Shown here: in pieces, positions 11,401 through 20,258 of the stretch | How positions within the stretch are numbered: the stretch's first letter is position 1 | How the letters are laid out: the number at the start of each line of letters is the position of its first letter | DNA from: an uncultured Microbulbifer sp. | GTDB taxonomy: Bacteria > Pseudomonadota > Gammaproteobacteria > Pseudomonadales > Cellvibrionaceae | Assembly: GCF_947504145.1 (NCBI RefSeq) | Contig: NZ_CANNGQ010000004.1 | Span: 124,001-188,000, forward strand | Reading direction: 5' to 3' | DNA length: 64,000 nt | The notes under the pieces: generated by a model | What the model was told of the DNA's origin: nothing | Database searches by the model: none | Seen by the model: only the letters and a program-made list of their open reading frames with translations | Program-made: the position numbers and the translations under genes

Positions 11401-11411
11401 TTATAAGTCAT
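8409..11411 (-). CDS. TonB-dependent receptor 1
   Basis: This is a 1,000-residue outer-membrane receptor, predicted to import oligosaccharides released from pectin using TonB energy. A Sec signal peptide (residues 1-22, ending MAQEAT) is followed by a TonB-box-like segment (EEVYVEGVK). The plug domain at about 60-180 has NVAESLQRLPGITLQ, INLRGLGPGFV and the GGSVNVTT end. A 22-strand barrel follows and ends in aromatic QMGVNVQF, the usual outer-membrane C-terminal signal. It is 112 bases downstream of a modular lipoprotein gene that may be its partner. No SusD-like gene is present, as expected for Gammaproteobacteria. The substrate is inferred from neighbours only. Confidence 0.92.
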   Translation of the reverse strand: MTYKKQILAVAIAMAASTSLMAQEATEQAGNTSEETSDYSIEEVYVEGVKSAELNARAAERDKNVFSSVITQDDSGNFADQNVAESLQRLPGITLQSSEGEGKFINLRGLGPGFVSVQMNGSEMANSGGGPADSESRGFSLDALPADVLSSIEVLKSLTPDMDLNSIGGSVNVTTVSALDRGKDTFKVRAQGAFQDQSGETSPKLTLQGTNIFADETIGFSYSLSYENRVTEGYESRAHDSSLPRYMTLDGADSPMLIPFELQNRQENAERERIAGIFDLEYRPTDNSKYYARFSNTVYTDEDTALREYYRWGQADADEVVYLDAANNVFGSGGIDLQHQFFMQESESDTKVFSLGGENLFGNNWTADYEVTYSSATQDSPDGRRVQFRSRDITALGHTGEDFLNGQIIHPDQLGDLAGIENVEGANGFGPSGYQYGEVVQPYMLYDNLFMEDSYREDSLSQAMANLRKDFDMGPVNFVKTGFKIKNRERNRDKNRVSIIPNDKRVAGCDGDQECLDNAGARLGDFETFMPDNPLFDHAFITQAEAERLIAATRQIADSYDPEQRELESTRNDYEITEDTAAAYIMGEFQVTDTGALIAGVRYEQTDFNSTGYLSIRNDRDESADQLESFDIAVPLDDTSNSYSGFFPSLHYRDELRDDLLLRASLWTSFSRPSFDEARAYAQVRDRVIFCNYDPAANLEAGKECNDRPAELQGEIAEEDFTDGYKAQNLEMSADNVLEIGNPKLDAMTATNFDISLGWYASENLFIQGAAFYKQIDDFIVEVAGADLKLADLPYTLPVDQVTMFNIPSNLQLTNAQTYLNGKGAEVYGLEMTYNQYFVEGLLKNFFIQSNFTLLHSEADVGESVRAETIRLPEQADVTVNTTLGWENNDFSVRFITNYRSEILKRIGSCTEADIAADAALGYSQDCAAWSDVYQDAGVTFDIKATYSVNDNVKLYLDAVNITDQSNIQYFEGNEYSSGHMMYLSETYGPTYQMGVNVQF

Positions 11412-11523
11412 TTCGACTCTCCCATCGGTTTTATGCGGCCTGTTGGTGTAACGGACTCAGGCCGTTCGATGTTTTTGTAGTCGCCGGCGGTACGTCTGAC
11501 TCCAGCCGGCGCCCCTCTGTGAA

Positions 11524-14061
11524 TTACTGGTAGCGCACCTTGAAGTTGTCAATCACCACCGGGTTATCCGCGGTTCCGCTGTCACAACGCAGTTGCAGGA
11601 AGGAGTTGGCGGTACCTATGTGTGCCTCCGGATCGCTCGTAACGGTGACCGTGCCGATTGGCTGCTCACCATCGGCCATAACCGCGGCATAACTTTCGAA
11701 TACTTTCGAGTCGCCACCGTGGATTGACTTGCTGGAACTGGAGGTGTTGTTGTCCACATACACCTGGCACTTGCCAGATTCGACAGAGGTGTTGGGATTT
11801 TCCACCACATCGAAGGTGATGACATAAGGCATACTCAGATCCAGATCTCCGCGACCGGTCGTATCCGTATCGGCGGTATCTGTGCCTTGCAGGGCGTCAC
11901 CAATACTGAAGCGCGCGTCGTGCAGTGACAGTTTGCCGTCAGCCACGGTAATGCGTGAGCTGCCGCCAGTAGCGAAGTACATGGGTTTACTGGCATCGCC
12001 AGATTGCGCTTTGTACGTAGCGTCGAAGAAATTACCGCTCTCTGCGTCCGTGTCTTCAACCAAACCAACGCCATTGAAGTTTTCATCAAATATCGCGGAG
12101 GTATCGGCGCCGGCGTAGACATCCAGCTCACCAATTCCTTCTGGCAGTTCGCCGACCAGCTGCTCGGCAGTAACATCTGCTGCTGCGTGATCACTCCATA
12201 CCAGCCAATCGAGATTGGCGTGGAAGGCGCTACCGGATCCTTCACCAATACGGAACAGGCTGGCGGAACCACCGGAGCGGCCGGGGCCGGTAAAGTTGCC
12301 CACTTCTGTTCCATCGCGGTAGACAACAGCCGTGATGTTGTCGGCACCTGCGGCCGGGTCATTTACGGTGAAGCTGATCTGGTAGGTGTGGTAGCCATCG
12401 GAGAAATCCAGATCTTCCACTTCGGCGGTGACTTCACCGGCGAGGAACTTCTCGATCTGAATTTTTCCAGAGTCGGGACGGAGTATGGCTTTCAGGCGAC
12501 GCTCATCGATGTGCGTCTCGATTTCGAAACCGCGCGCGCCTTGGGTTACGGCCTTGGCGTTGTCGATACGGGCAATCCAGGTGAAGTGCTTGGGATAGGC
12601 GCCGGCGGCAACGATGCCGTCGAGATCACCAACCGGCTTGGTATCGCTGGTACCGTCCAGGGTATCCAGCTCCATGACGCCTTGCGGGCTCACTTCAAAC
12701 CACTCCAGCTCATCGTCACCGAAGGAGAAGTTGGTCTGCTCACTGCCGTTGATGACAACCGCGCCCAGATCACCGGGGTGAGTACAGCCGTCGTAAACAC
12801 TCCAGATAATGCCATTGGTTGCAGACGGGTCGACGGTGGTGGTCGGGGTGCAGTTGTCGCCAACCGGCGCTTCCGGTGTACCGGTTGCGGATGCGCTCCA
12901 CTCGCCCGGGCCCACGTTGTTCACACCGCGCACCCAAACGTAGTAGGTGCTGCCGTTGTCCAGTTCGGTCAACGTAGTAGAGGTATCGGTAAGGCCGGCA
13001 ACCACTTCTGCAGCGCTCATGTCGTCGCTGGTGCTATACGCTAGGTCGTAAGTAGCGGCGCCCAGTACTGAGCCCCAGCTCACTGCCATCTGCGCGTCGG
13101 TCGCGAAGGTGGTCGGCGCTTCGGGCGCATCTGGTGGTGAAGCCGGTTGGAATGGCGTGCACTCGGGCAACGCGGACTGCCCATCTTCGCTCTGCTTCTC
13201 AATCAACAGGTCGTCGATGATCGCGGTACCGCCGCTGGATACACGGAAATGCAGAAATGATTTTTCGGTGCCGATCACTTCAGATTTGTTATCGACTACA
13301 TCTCCCCCCGCTTGCAGGTAGGTATCACCGGGCACATTGATTACAACGCGCTCACCTGCAACGAGAGAGCCGGTTTCCACATCAAACAGGCGAGAACCCA
13401 CAGAGCCACCGCCATGAATAGAGTTGGCCTCACCGGTGGTGTTGTTGTTCACATAGACCTGGGTTTTGGAGCTAGCGCCCGAGGCCGAGGCGACACAGAA
13501 AGAAATACGGTACGGCTCGGAAAGGTCCAGCTCACCCCAACCACTGCCGCCGTCATCACCGGGGGTGGAATCCTTTTTAGGATCCTTTACATCACCAGCG
13601 AGCTCAGACCTGGTTTGACCAATAGTGAAGCGGGCATCACTGATTAGCAGTGAAGGGTCGCCGTTATCAGAAACAATGCCCAGGCGCTCTTTGTTATCGA
13701 CCGTGACCTCCATATTGGGATCGTCCTGGTCGAAGAAGCAGCAGGTCGGATAGTAAAATGCGGGACGTGTATCTTCGTACTCACTGCTGTCCGCAGTGGC
13801 CAGTGCCCTGTAGTTGGGGCTGAAGAAATCGATGGTGTCGCTCTGGTCGAAACCGGTGTATTCACCAAAACTTTCCACGATGGGGAGTGGTGTATTGGTG
13901 ATGCCGCTCTCTTCCGGCGGTACAACCACGACGGGTGGCGGTTCAGGCAGATCGGCAATATCGCCCTCTCCTGCTGAACTGCTACCACCACCGCCACAAG
14001 CGGTCAGTGTCCCCATAACGCACAGTGCCAGTGCGGACTTTGCCCAAGGTAAAGGTTTCAT
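11524..14061 (-). CDS. Modular lipoprotein with duplicated module, FnIII and LamG-like domain
   Basis: I do not recognise an enzyme family in this 845-residue protein. It has a lipoprotein signal (lipobox LTAC, Cys22). A first module at about residues 50-300 contains ARFTIG, GELDLSEPYRISF, QVYVNNNTT and SIHGGGS. A fibronectin type III domain lies at about 310-395, and a concanavalin/LamG-like beta-rich region at about 410-630. A second copy of the first module at about 645-845 contains ARFSIG, GDLDLSMPYVITF, QVYVDNNTS and SIHGGDS. The two copies share order and spacing of motifs, so they arose by duplication. No catalytic motif is evident. The best inference is a surface glycan-binding protein serving the TBDR encoded 112 bases downstream. 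The ATG at 14061 has AAGGGGTG upstream. Confidence 0.75.
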   Translation of the reverse strand: MKPLPWAKSALALCVMGTLTACGGGGSSSAGEGDIADLPEPPPVVVVPPEESGITNTPLPIVESFGEYTGFDQSDTIDFFSPNYRALATADSSEYEDTRPAFYYPTCCFFDQDDPNMEVTVDNKERLGIVSDNGDPSLLISDARFTIGQTRSELAGDVKDPKKDSTPGDDGGSGWGELDLSEPYRISFCVASASGASSKTQVYVNNNTTGEANSIHGGGSVGSRLFDVETGSLVAGERVVINVPGDTYLQAGGDVVDNKSEVIGTEKSFLHFRVSSGGTAIIDDLLIEKQSEDGQSALPECTPFQPASPPDAPEAPTTFATDAQMAVSWGSVLGAATYDLAYSTSDDMSAAEVVAGLTDTSTTLTELDNGSTYYVWVRGVNNVGPGEWSASATGTPEAPVGDNCTPTTTVDPSATNGIIWSVYDGCTHPGDLGAVVINGSEQTNFSFGDDELEWFEVSPQGVMELDTLDGTSDTKPVGDLDGIVAAGAYPKHFTWIARIDNAKAVTQGARGFEIETHIDERRLKAILRPDSGKIQIEKFLAGEVTAEVEDLDFSDGYHTYQISFTVNDPAAGADNITAVVYRDGTEVGNFTGPGRSGGSASLFRIGEGSGSAFHANLDWLVWSDHAAADVTAEQLVGELPEGIGELDVYAGADTSAIFDENFNGVGLVEDTDAESGNFFDATYKAQSGDASKPMYFATGGSSRITVADGKLSLHDARFSIGDALQGTDTADTDTTGRGDLDLSMPYVITFDVVENPNTSVESGKCQVYVDNNTSSSSKSIHGGDSKVFESYAAVMADGEQPIGTVTVTSDPEAHIGTANSFLQLRCDSGTADNPVVIDNFKVRYQ

Positions 14062-14500
14062 GGTCACCCCTTCTCTCTCAATGTCAGTCATTATTTTTAT
14101 GAGCCTGGATACATCACCTGGAGTGCCGCACTTCTAACTATGCGGTCACCATGCAGGCCCAGCTGGAATTCTTATTGGCCAGACAATAGAAACAGATTGG
14201 TTTGGCATGTTCAACCAATTATGGCGGATGCCAGTCAAAATACTGCCATACGGGGTCAGGCCAGTTCATTTTTGAGGCAAAGCGAACAAAGAGTGGACAC
14301 CCTGGAGAGCTAAGGAAACTCAGGAGCGGCAGGGCGAAGGTGCTCCCGGACAGGTGCAGGGAAATCGGCCGGACCAAATTTGTGGTTCCAATCGCACTAC
14401 CACCAGAGTTCTGAGCGACGTTACCCACCACCACAAAAACCCATCTGCCCCGAGGAGCAGATGGGTTCAAGTCGAGAAACTGTCATCTCATCGAAATGAC
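14062..14500. promoter_or_regulatory. Promoter region of the modular lipoprotein-TBDR block
   Basis: This 439-base gap lies between the double-PL1 gene and the modular lipoprotein gene, both on the minus strand. It contains the terminator at 14435-14467 and an interrupted palindrome, ATTGGTT (14196-14202) and AACCAAT (14213-14219), with a ten-base spacer. This differs from the 11-base GntR-type site found elsewhere. Nothing coding was recognised. Confidence 0.45.
14435..14467 (-). terminator. Intrinsic terminator after the double-PL1 gene
   Basis: On the minus strand AACCCATCTGC and GCAGATGGGTT form an 11-bp stem followed by five T residues, 34 bases after the stop codon of the double pectate lyase gene. 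Confidence 0.88.
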
Positions 14501-17500
14501 TTACTGGCAGCCGGCCCCGCCAAGATCGATCACGTAACTCTGACTATTGGCCAGCGGTGAGTTGAACGGGATATGTCCGTCTTTACCCGCCGTGGCAATC
14601 ACATAGTCCGCGAGCTGCTGACCTGCCGGGCGGCGCTCGGCGGCGATCACATTGCGAGAATCTTGTGAGTAGTTCTGCGAGAGATCAGGCACAGAACCGG
14701 AACTGTCGCTGATGGTGTACACCAGGGAAGAATCCAGGTTACAGGCGGCGTCGGAGAACCATACCTTGCTGCCTTCGCTGCGGAAGTTACCGTCGTCCAC
14801 ATCGCGCGCCAGCTCTTCGCCGCGCTCGTTCAACGCCTGCACCACGTCATCCTTTTCCTGGAAGTCGCGATTCATCATGAAGGTGTTGTCTTCCCACAGC
14901 ACGGTTGCGCCCACACGCACGCTCAGGATGTCCTTGCGATAATTCATAAAGAAGTTATCGAACATGTGTGAGGTGCCGCGACGGATCAGCGGGATACGAC
15001 GCAGGGTGTTACCCAGGCTGTCGTAGTGGTCGTCGGTGGTGATAAACGCGTTGTGGTGCATGGTGGTGGTGATCTGCTCGTTGATGGTCCGAGAGTCACT
15101 GGAGCCGTGCAGGGAAGCGCGCTTCACGTTGATCAGTTTGTTGAAGGAAATGGTGATGTCGTAGGCACCCACTTTCACATCAAACGCCGCGTCACCGGTG
15201 GTGTCGAAGGTGTTTTTGTGAATCCAGATGTCGTGGGACGCACCGGTGTTGCGGATCATGTCCGGATCCAGGCCGTGGTCCTCAACGTGACCGGCACCGC
15301 GGAAATCCAGATGGGTCAGAATTACGCTCTGCTCGGTTTCCACCGGCTGACCACTGCTGTCGGAACCAATGGCAAAACCGTTAAAGCGGAAGTAGCCGTT
15401 GCTGAAACGTCCGTCGATGGTTTTGTGGGAACCGATCTTGGCGTTGCGGATCGGCAGGTCATTGTCGTCCAGTCGGTTGTTGAAAAACTCCGCCAGACAG
15501 GAATCACCAGACAGGCCATTGCTGGAACACCAGCTGCGGAAATCGCGACACTGGGCTTCGCTACCATTGATGGCAGATTGTACGGAAGAATCGCCACAGA
15601 AGTTGCGGTGCATGGAAATTTCGGTTTCCTCTCCACCAACAGAGGCGAAATCAAATTTGTCGAACACGATCCAGTTGTGCTCGTCGCCGGTGATGGCGTC
15701 GAGGATCTGCTGCTCAACCGGCACGCTGCTGTTTTTGGTGATCACGGTCAGCTTGCTGTTGCCATTGGGATCGTAACCGCCCATGGCGTTTTCACCGTAA
15801 CCCACCGGACGACCGAGGGTTTCATACAGGCACTGTACGATCTTCTGGTCAGTATCCAGTACGGAGGAATCGCGCCAGTTTACGTTCGGGTCGGTGGCCA
15901 GGGTTTCACAGGCGATTGGATTGCCGCCGGAGGAGGAACCGCCGGAGCCTGAGCCACTACCAGAACCACTACCAGAACTGCTACTGGAGCTACTGGACGA
16001 CGAGCTGCTGCCGCCAGAGGAACCGGAACCACTACCACCAGAGGAACTACTGGAAGAAGAACTGCTAGAGCTGCTGCCACCGGAGGAAGAACCGACGCCG
16101 CCATTACAGTCGCCAGCACTCGGGGCAGAACCGATCACAGACAGGCTGTCGATGTTTGCCAGACCGCTACTTCCCGTCGCTTCAAGTCGGATTTCGTTGT
16201 AACCCGCGTTCAACCACACGGTCACGGAACCGCTATCGGCATAGTTACCCCAGGCACCGGTGCCCGGCAGGCTGACGTTGGCTTGGGGGCCATCATCTAC
16301 CAGCACGGATCCGGGGCGGTCGCTGCTGCCGTTGGCGTAGCGCCACTGCAGGGTGTAATTACCCGCAGCCGGTACCACTACAGACCAGTCCACACCCAGT
16401 CCGCTTTCGTTCTCGGTATTGGCGTAACCGCTGCCGGTGTAGCCGCTGTGCTCGGATTCCAGCGCGCCGTCTACAGAACAGTAACCCGCTTCCGTTTCCT
16501 GGAGCACCAACGTGCTCGGTGCCGTGCTGATTACTGCATCGTCGCCATTGGAGTTGTACACCACCAGATTCTGGTCGGTGACTTTGACCCAGTAGTAGTA
16601 GGTGCCGTCCGCCAGATTGATATCGGTATAACTGTTACCGATCACACCAGTTGCAATACGCAGGCGGCCGGCCGGATCCGGATCGGTATCCCGGTAAACT
16701 TCCTGGTTGCGCACATCGATACCGTCGGTGTTCCAATTCAGCTGCGCATCGGTGCCGGAAGTTCCCACGCTCAGAGTCACGTCGCCACCACTGGAAGAAC
16801 CGCCGGAAGATCCACCAGAAGAGGAAGAGCTGGAGGAGGAAGACGAGCTGCTGCCGCCGGAGGAAGAGCCGCTGCCTGATGCATTGTAGATTTCAAACTC
16901 GGCAATCTGCGGCGCGCTGGAAGCGGAATCGATCATCAGATTGATCTTGCCCATGCTTACATCGCCAAGGTATACCTGCCGTTCAGAACCGATCCCGTTA
17001 CCGGAAGCCAGTTCATCGCCGTTGTCGTTGTTGACCAGGCGCCAGTTCTGCACGTTGCTGCCAATCTCACGAATGATCACGGTATTGAAAGAACCACCGA
17101 AATTTTTCGCAGAGATGCGCTCACCACTGGAAGAGCCCGGCTGCCAGTAGCTGCTGGTATCACCGTCGATAGCATTGCCGTAGCTGGAACCACTGCCTTT
17201 GCTGGAACCATCTGCATCGCCGGAGAGTGCGAGGTTCGAGCCCAGTTCGCCGCCGCCAGAGCCGCTGCCGCCAGAAGAACTGGACGAGCTGCTGGAAGAA
17301 CTGGAGGTAGAGCTGCCACCAGAGCTGGAGCTTGAACCAGAGCTACTGCCGCCCGACGAACTGGAACTGCTGGAACTGGAAGAACCCGCAACGCAGCCGC
17401 TGTCCGCGACCTGGTTGCCCTTGTTGGCACCCGCTGTTGCCGCGACGATCTGCGGCACCAGATTGCCGTTACACAACTGGTAGCTGTAGGGAATACTAAT

Positions 17501-18460
17501 GGACGTGGTGGATGTCGGGTTAGGGCCGGCGGGATGGTTGTCATCGTCATCCGCGGTCCAGGTAATGTTGGACCAGACGTTGCCACTCACCTCCCAGTAA
17601 CCCATGTCATTGGTGTAGAAGGTGCCGAGCGGATCCTTCGAGTTTTCGAAGTAATTGTTTTCCGCCTTCATGCGCCCGCCGATCCGCGGGTTCATGCCAG
17701 ATTTATTGATACCCGTGTAATGGTTGTTGAACGCGTGCGCCGTGGCGCCGCGCAACAGCGGGGTGCGGGAATCAATATTCTGGTAGAGGTTATGGTGGAA
17801 AGTGACTGGGCCATTGTTGGTGTCGCTATCACTGGAACCCACAAGACCGCCGCGGCCGGAGTTGCGCAGGATGCTGTAGGAAAGGGTTACGTATTTGGTG
17901 TCCGCCTTCATATCGAACAGCGCGTCGTAACCGTCGCTCTCACCGCCCTGCGCTTCCAGGGTCAGGTGGTCTGCCCACACGTTGTAAACGCCACTTTCCA
18001 TACCAATGGCATCACCGCCGTTGGAGGTGGGCGAGCCGGATTTTTTCACATTCCGCACATGCAGGTTCTGCAGAATGATGTTGGAAGCACTGCGCAGGTG
18101 AATCCCCAATTCATCGAACAGCGCGCCGTTGCCGACACCGATGATGGAGACGTTGCTCACTTCCTTTATTTCGATCACGCCGTCTGCGGTATTACAGCTG
18201 TCACCAGACACCTTGCTGGTGTTGCCGTGATTGATGGTGCCTTCGACGTGAATGATGACGGGGGTGTCGTCCGACGGGCGATTACACAATGCCGCGTGGA
18301 TTTCGGTGCCGGTAGTGGCGTACACCACGTTGCCGCCGGCGCCGCCAGTAGTGCCGCCATTTTGGGTGGCAAACCCCGTGGCCTGCGCGGAGACATCCGC
18401 GGCCGCGAAGGTGCCCAGCAATGCACTCAGCACCGCCGCTCTCTTCAACTTGATTTGCAT
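14501..18460 (-). CDS. Multimodular pectate lyase with two PL1 catalytic domains
   Basis: This is a 1,319-residue secreted enzyme. Signal peptide 1-25. The first PL1 beta-helix, about 27-350, has VWADHLTLE, the calcium-side DALFDMKAD segment and the catalytic-arginine motif RTPLLRG. Three poly-Ser/Gly linkers lie near 355-403, 527-557 and 787-845. Between the linkers are a discoidin (F5/8 C)-like module (about 405-525), an FnIII-like module (557-645) and a CBM35-like module (650-778, QETEAGYC to ANIDSLSV). A second PL1 domain fills about 847-1319, with DIWIHKNTFD, ASLHGSSDS and RRIPLIRRG, so it also keeps the arginine motif. The start at 18460 has GGAAGGT upstream; an in-frame extension to 18550 lacks a signal. 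Two active PL1 domains are likely but not proven. Confidence 0.9.
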   Translation of the reverse strand: MQIKLKRAAVLSALLGTFAAADVSAQATGFATQNGGTTGGAGGNVVYATTGTEIHAALCNRPSDDTPVIIHVEGTINHGNTSKVSGDSCNTADGVIEIKEVSNVSIIGVGNGALFDELGIHLRSASNIILQNLHVRNVKKSGSPTSNGGDAIGMESGVYNVWADHLTLEAQGGESDGYDALFDMKADTKYVTLSYSILRNSGRGGLVGSSDSDTNNGPVTFHHNLYQNIDSRTPLLRGATAHAFNNHYTGINKSGMNPRIGGRMKAENNYFENSKDPLGTFYTNDMGYWEVSGNVWSNITWTADDDDNHPAGPNPTSTTSISIPYSYQLCNGNLVPQIVAATAGANKGNQVADSGCVAGSSSSSSSSSSGGSSSGSSSSSGGSSTSSSSSSSSSSSGGSGSGGGELGSNLALSGDADGSSKGSGSSYGNAIDGDTSSYWQPGSSSGERISAKNFGGSFNTVIIREIGSNVQNWRLVNNDNGDELASGNGIGSERQVYLGDVSMGKINLMIDSASSAPQIAEFEIYNASGSGSSSGGSSSSSSSSSSSSGGSSGGSSSGGDVTLSVGTSGTDAQLNWNTDGIDVRNQEVYRDTDPDPAGRLRIATGVIGNSYTDINLADGTYYYWVKVTDQNLVVYNSNGDDAVISTAPSTLVLQETEAGYCSVDGALESEHSGYTGSGYANTENESGLGVDWSVVVPAAGNYTLQWRYANGSSDRPGSVLVDDGPQANVSLPGTGAWGNYADSGSVTVWLNAGYNEIRLEATGSSGLANIDSLSVIGSAPSAGDCNGGVGSSSGGSSSSSSSSSSSSGGSGSGSSGGSSSSSSSSSSSSGSGSGSGSGSGGSSSGGNPIACETLATDPNVNWRDSSVLDTDQKIVQCLYETLGRPVGYGENAMGGYDPNGNSKLTVITKNSSVPVEQQILDAITGDEHNWIVFDKFDFASVGGEETEISMHRNFCGDSSVQSAINGSEAQCRDFRSWCSSNGLSGDSCLAEFFNNRLDDNDLPIRNAKIGSHKTIDGRFSNGYFRFNGFAIGSDSSGQPVETEQSVILTHLDFRGAGHVEDHGLDPDMIRNTGASHDIWIHKNTFDTTGDAAFDVKVGAYDITISFNKLINVKRASLHGSSDSRTINEQITTTMHHNAFITTDDHYDSLGNTLRRIPLIRRGTSHMFDNFFMNYRKDILSVRVGATVLWEDNTFMMNRDFQEKDDVVQALNERGEELARDVDDGNFRSEGSKVWFSDAACNLDSSLVYTISDSSGSVPDLSQNYSQDSRNVIAAERRPAGQQLADYVIATAGKDGHIPFNSPLANSQSYVIDLGGAGCQ

Positions 18461-18641
18461 GTGACCTTCCGTATTTATTATTTGGGTCTGATCAAGACAA
18501 TCGGTCACGGAGTGGCTGCGAAATACTAAGCACAGGGAGATTCGGACCAATCATCATCGCTACGGGCGGCAGATACAGCGGGGTCCGCCCCGATATTTGG
18601 CCAAATTAGACTGTAAAACCAAAATGTTGTTTTCTTATAAA

Positions 18642-18654
18642 TTGGCAATACCAA
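18642..18654. promoter_or_regulatory. GntR-type operator upstream of the double-PL1 gene
   Basis: TTGGCAATACCAA is a near-perfect palindrome of the recurrent TGGTAANACCA type, about 180 bases before the PL1 start, in a region that also holds the 15-base palindrome GGTTACCAGATAACC at 18668-18682. The rest of the 18461-18941 gap holds the dctM terminator and no recognised gene. Confidence 0.6.
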
Positions 18655-18781
18655 ATATCGACACGGAGGTTACCAGATAACCCGGCGGTGTAAAGCCTAT
18701 TTGGCAAGCTGTAAAGCCAGTCAACCAGAAGTGTGAGACCGAGCAAAGGATTGGCACGAACGACCACGGCAAAAGGCAGGC

Positions 18782-18809
18782 AAAAAAAAGCCGGGCTAAA
18801 AAGCCCGGC
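18782..18809 (-). terminator. Intrinsic terminator after dctM
   Basis: On the minus strand GCCGGGCT and AGCCCGGC pair around a four-base loop and run into eight T residues. It ends the kdgK-dctPQM transcript. Confidence 0.9.
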
Positions 18810-18941
18810 AATGCCATCCTGATGATGATGCGAGGAAAACAATGAAAAAACGCCGCGCCTGGCGATACAACTACTGAGACGAATCCCAATCACCAATCAA
18901 CTGCGAGCAACCCTTTGGGGGTATCCGTGCAAAGGACAGAG

Positions 18942-20243
18942 TTACTCAATCAATCCCAGCGCGCGCGGCAGAAACTCGCTGATGGCCGGCACCAGAGTGA
19001 CCAGCCCCAGTACCACAAACATCATGAGGTACATGGGCATCAGCGGACGAATCAACGCAGTGATTGATGTTTTGGAAATACTCGCCCCCACAAACAGCAC
19101 GCTGCCCACCGGCGGCGTGCACAGGCCGATACACAGGTTCAGGATCATCACGATACCGAACTGCAGCGGCGACATTCCCAGCTCGGTCACCACCGGCAGG
19201 AAGATGGGGGTAAAAATCAGTACCGCCGGGGTCATGTCCATAAAGGCACCCACGGCGAGCAGAATCAGGTTGATGGTGAGCAGGATTAACAGCGGGTTGT
19301 CGCTGAGAGTGATCAGCGCCTGGCTGATGGTCTGCGGAATATTCTGGTAGGACATGATCCAGGACATGGCCGAAGACGCTGCGATCAGGAACATCACAAT
19401 CGCGGTGGTCTCGACGGACTTGGTCAGCAGCGCCGGCAACTGGGTCAGCTTCACTTCCTTGTACACCACACAGGACAGCAGCAGCGAGTAGAGCACCGCA
19501 ATAGCGCTGGCCTCGGTGGCAGTGAAGAAGCCGCTGATGATGCCGCCAATCACGATAAAGATCAGGAACAGGCTGGGCACCGCGTCCACAGTTTTCTGAA
19601 CCGCCTCTTTCAAGGTCGGCTTTTCACCCACCGGGTAGCCTTTCGCTTTCGCCCAGAGTCCACACACCATCATCAGGCCCAGCGCCAGCAGCAGGCCCGG
19701 CAGATAACCGGCGATAAACAGCGCGGCGATGGAAACACCACCGGAGGCGAGGGAGAAGACGATGAGAATATTGCTCGGCGGAATCAACAGACCGGTGGTG
19801 GACGATGCCACGGTCACCGCAGTGTTGAAGTTCTTGTCGTAACCCGCCTTGGTCATAGACGGAATCATAAAACCGCCGATGGCCGAAGTGGCGGCAACCG
19901 CAGAACCGGAGATGGAACCGAACAGGGTGCAGCTGATGATGTTCACGAATGCCAGGCCGCCGGGAAGCATACCCACCAGCACCTTGGCGAAGTCGATAAT
20001 GCGCCGGGCGATACCGCCGCTGCCCATCAACATGCCGGAGAAAATAAAGAACGGAATCGCCAGCAGTGCAAAACTGTCGATGCCGCTGGCCATCCGCTGG
20101 GCCATGGTGATCATGGCCGGGTCAAAATCGATGGTACACAACATGGTGAGCACGGTGGCCGCACCAATACTGATGGAAATGGGAACATTCAGAGCGAGCA
20201 GGATCAGAAAACTGACCAGTAATACCAGAACTGCGACTTCCAC
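18942..20243 (-). CDS. dctM: TRAP transporter large permease (DctM)
   Basis: This 433-residue protein consists of about a dozen hydrophobic segments throughout, with the TRAP large-subunit patterns GIARRIIDFAKVLVGMLPGGL, CTLFGSISGSAVAATSAIG and TGLLIPPSNILIVFSLASGG. It forms the ion-coupled channel of a tripartite ATP-independent periplasmic transporter. The start is GTG with GAGGAGA about eight bases upstream. It is the last gene of kdgK-dctP-dctQ-dctM, 15 bases after dctQ. The location in a uronate operon suggests transport of galacturonate or unsaturated/keto-deoxy uronates. The exact substrate is inferred. Confidence 0.93.
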   Translation of the reverse strand: MEVAVLVLLVSFLILLALNVPISISIGAATVLTMLCTIDFDPAMITMAQRMASGIDSFALLAIPFFIFSGMLMGSGGIARRIIDFAKVLVGMLPGGLAFVNIISCTLFGSISGSAVAATSAIGGFMIPSMTKAGYDKNFNTAVTVASSTTGLLIPPSNILIVFSLASGGVSIAALFIAGYLPGLLLALGLMMVCGLWAKAKGYPVGEKPTLKEAVQKTVDAVPSLFLIFIVIGGIISGFFTATEASAIAVLYSLLLSCVVYKEVKLTQLPALLTKSVETTAIVMFLIAASSAMSWIMSYQNIPQTISQALITLSDNPLLILLTINLILLAVGAFMDMTPAVLIFTPIFLPVVTELGMSPLQFGIVMILNLCIGLCTPPVGSVLFVGASISKTSITALIRPLMPMYLMMFVVLGLVTLVPAISEFLPRALGLIE

Positions 20244-20258
20244 GATGACTCTCCTCGC

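Noticed and set aside
16651-16944. Small plus-strand frames opposite the poly-Ser linkers (also 8001-8324, 15894-16202, 17199-17483)
   Set aside because: Glu/Leu- or Arg-rich strings are the reverse complement of serine codons, not proteins.
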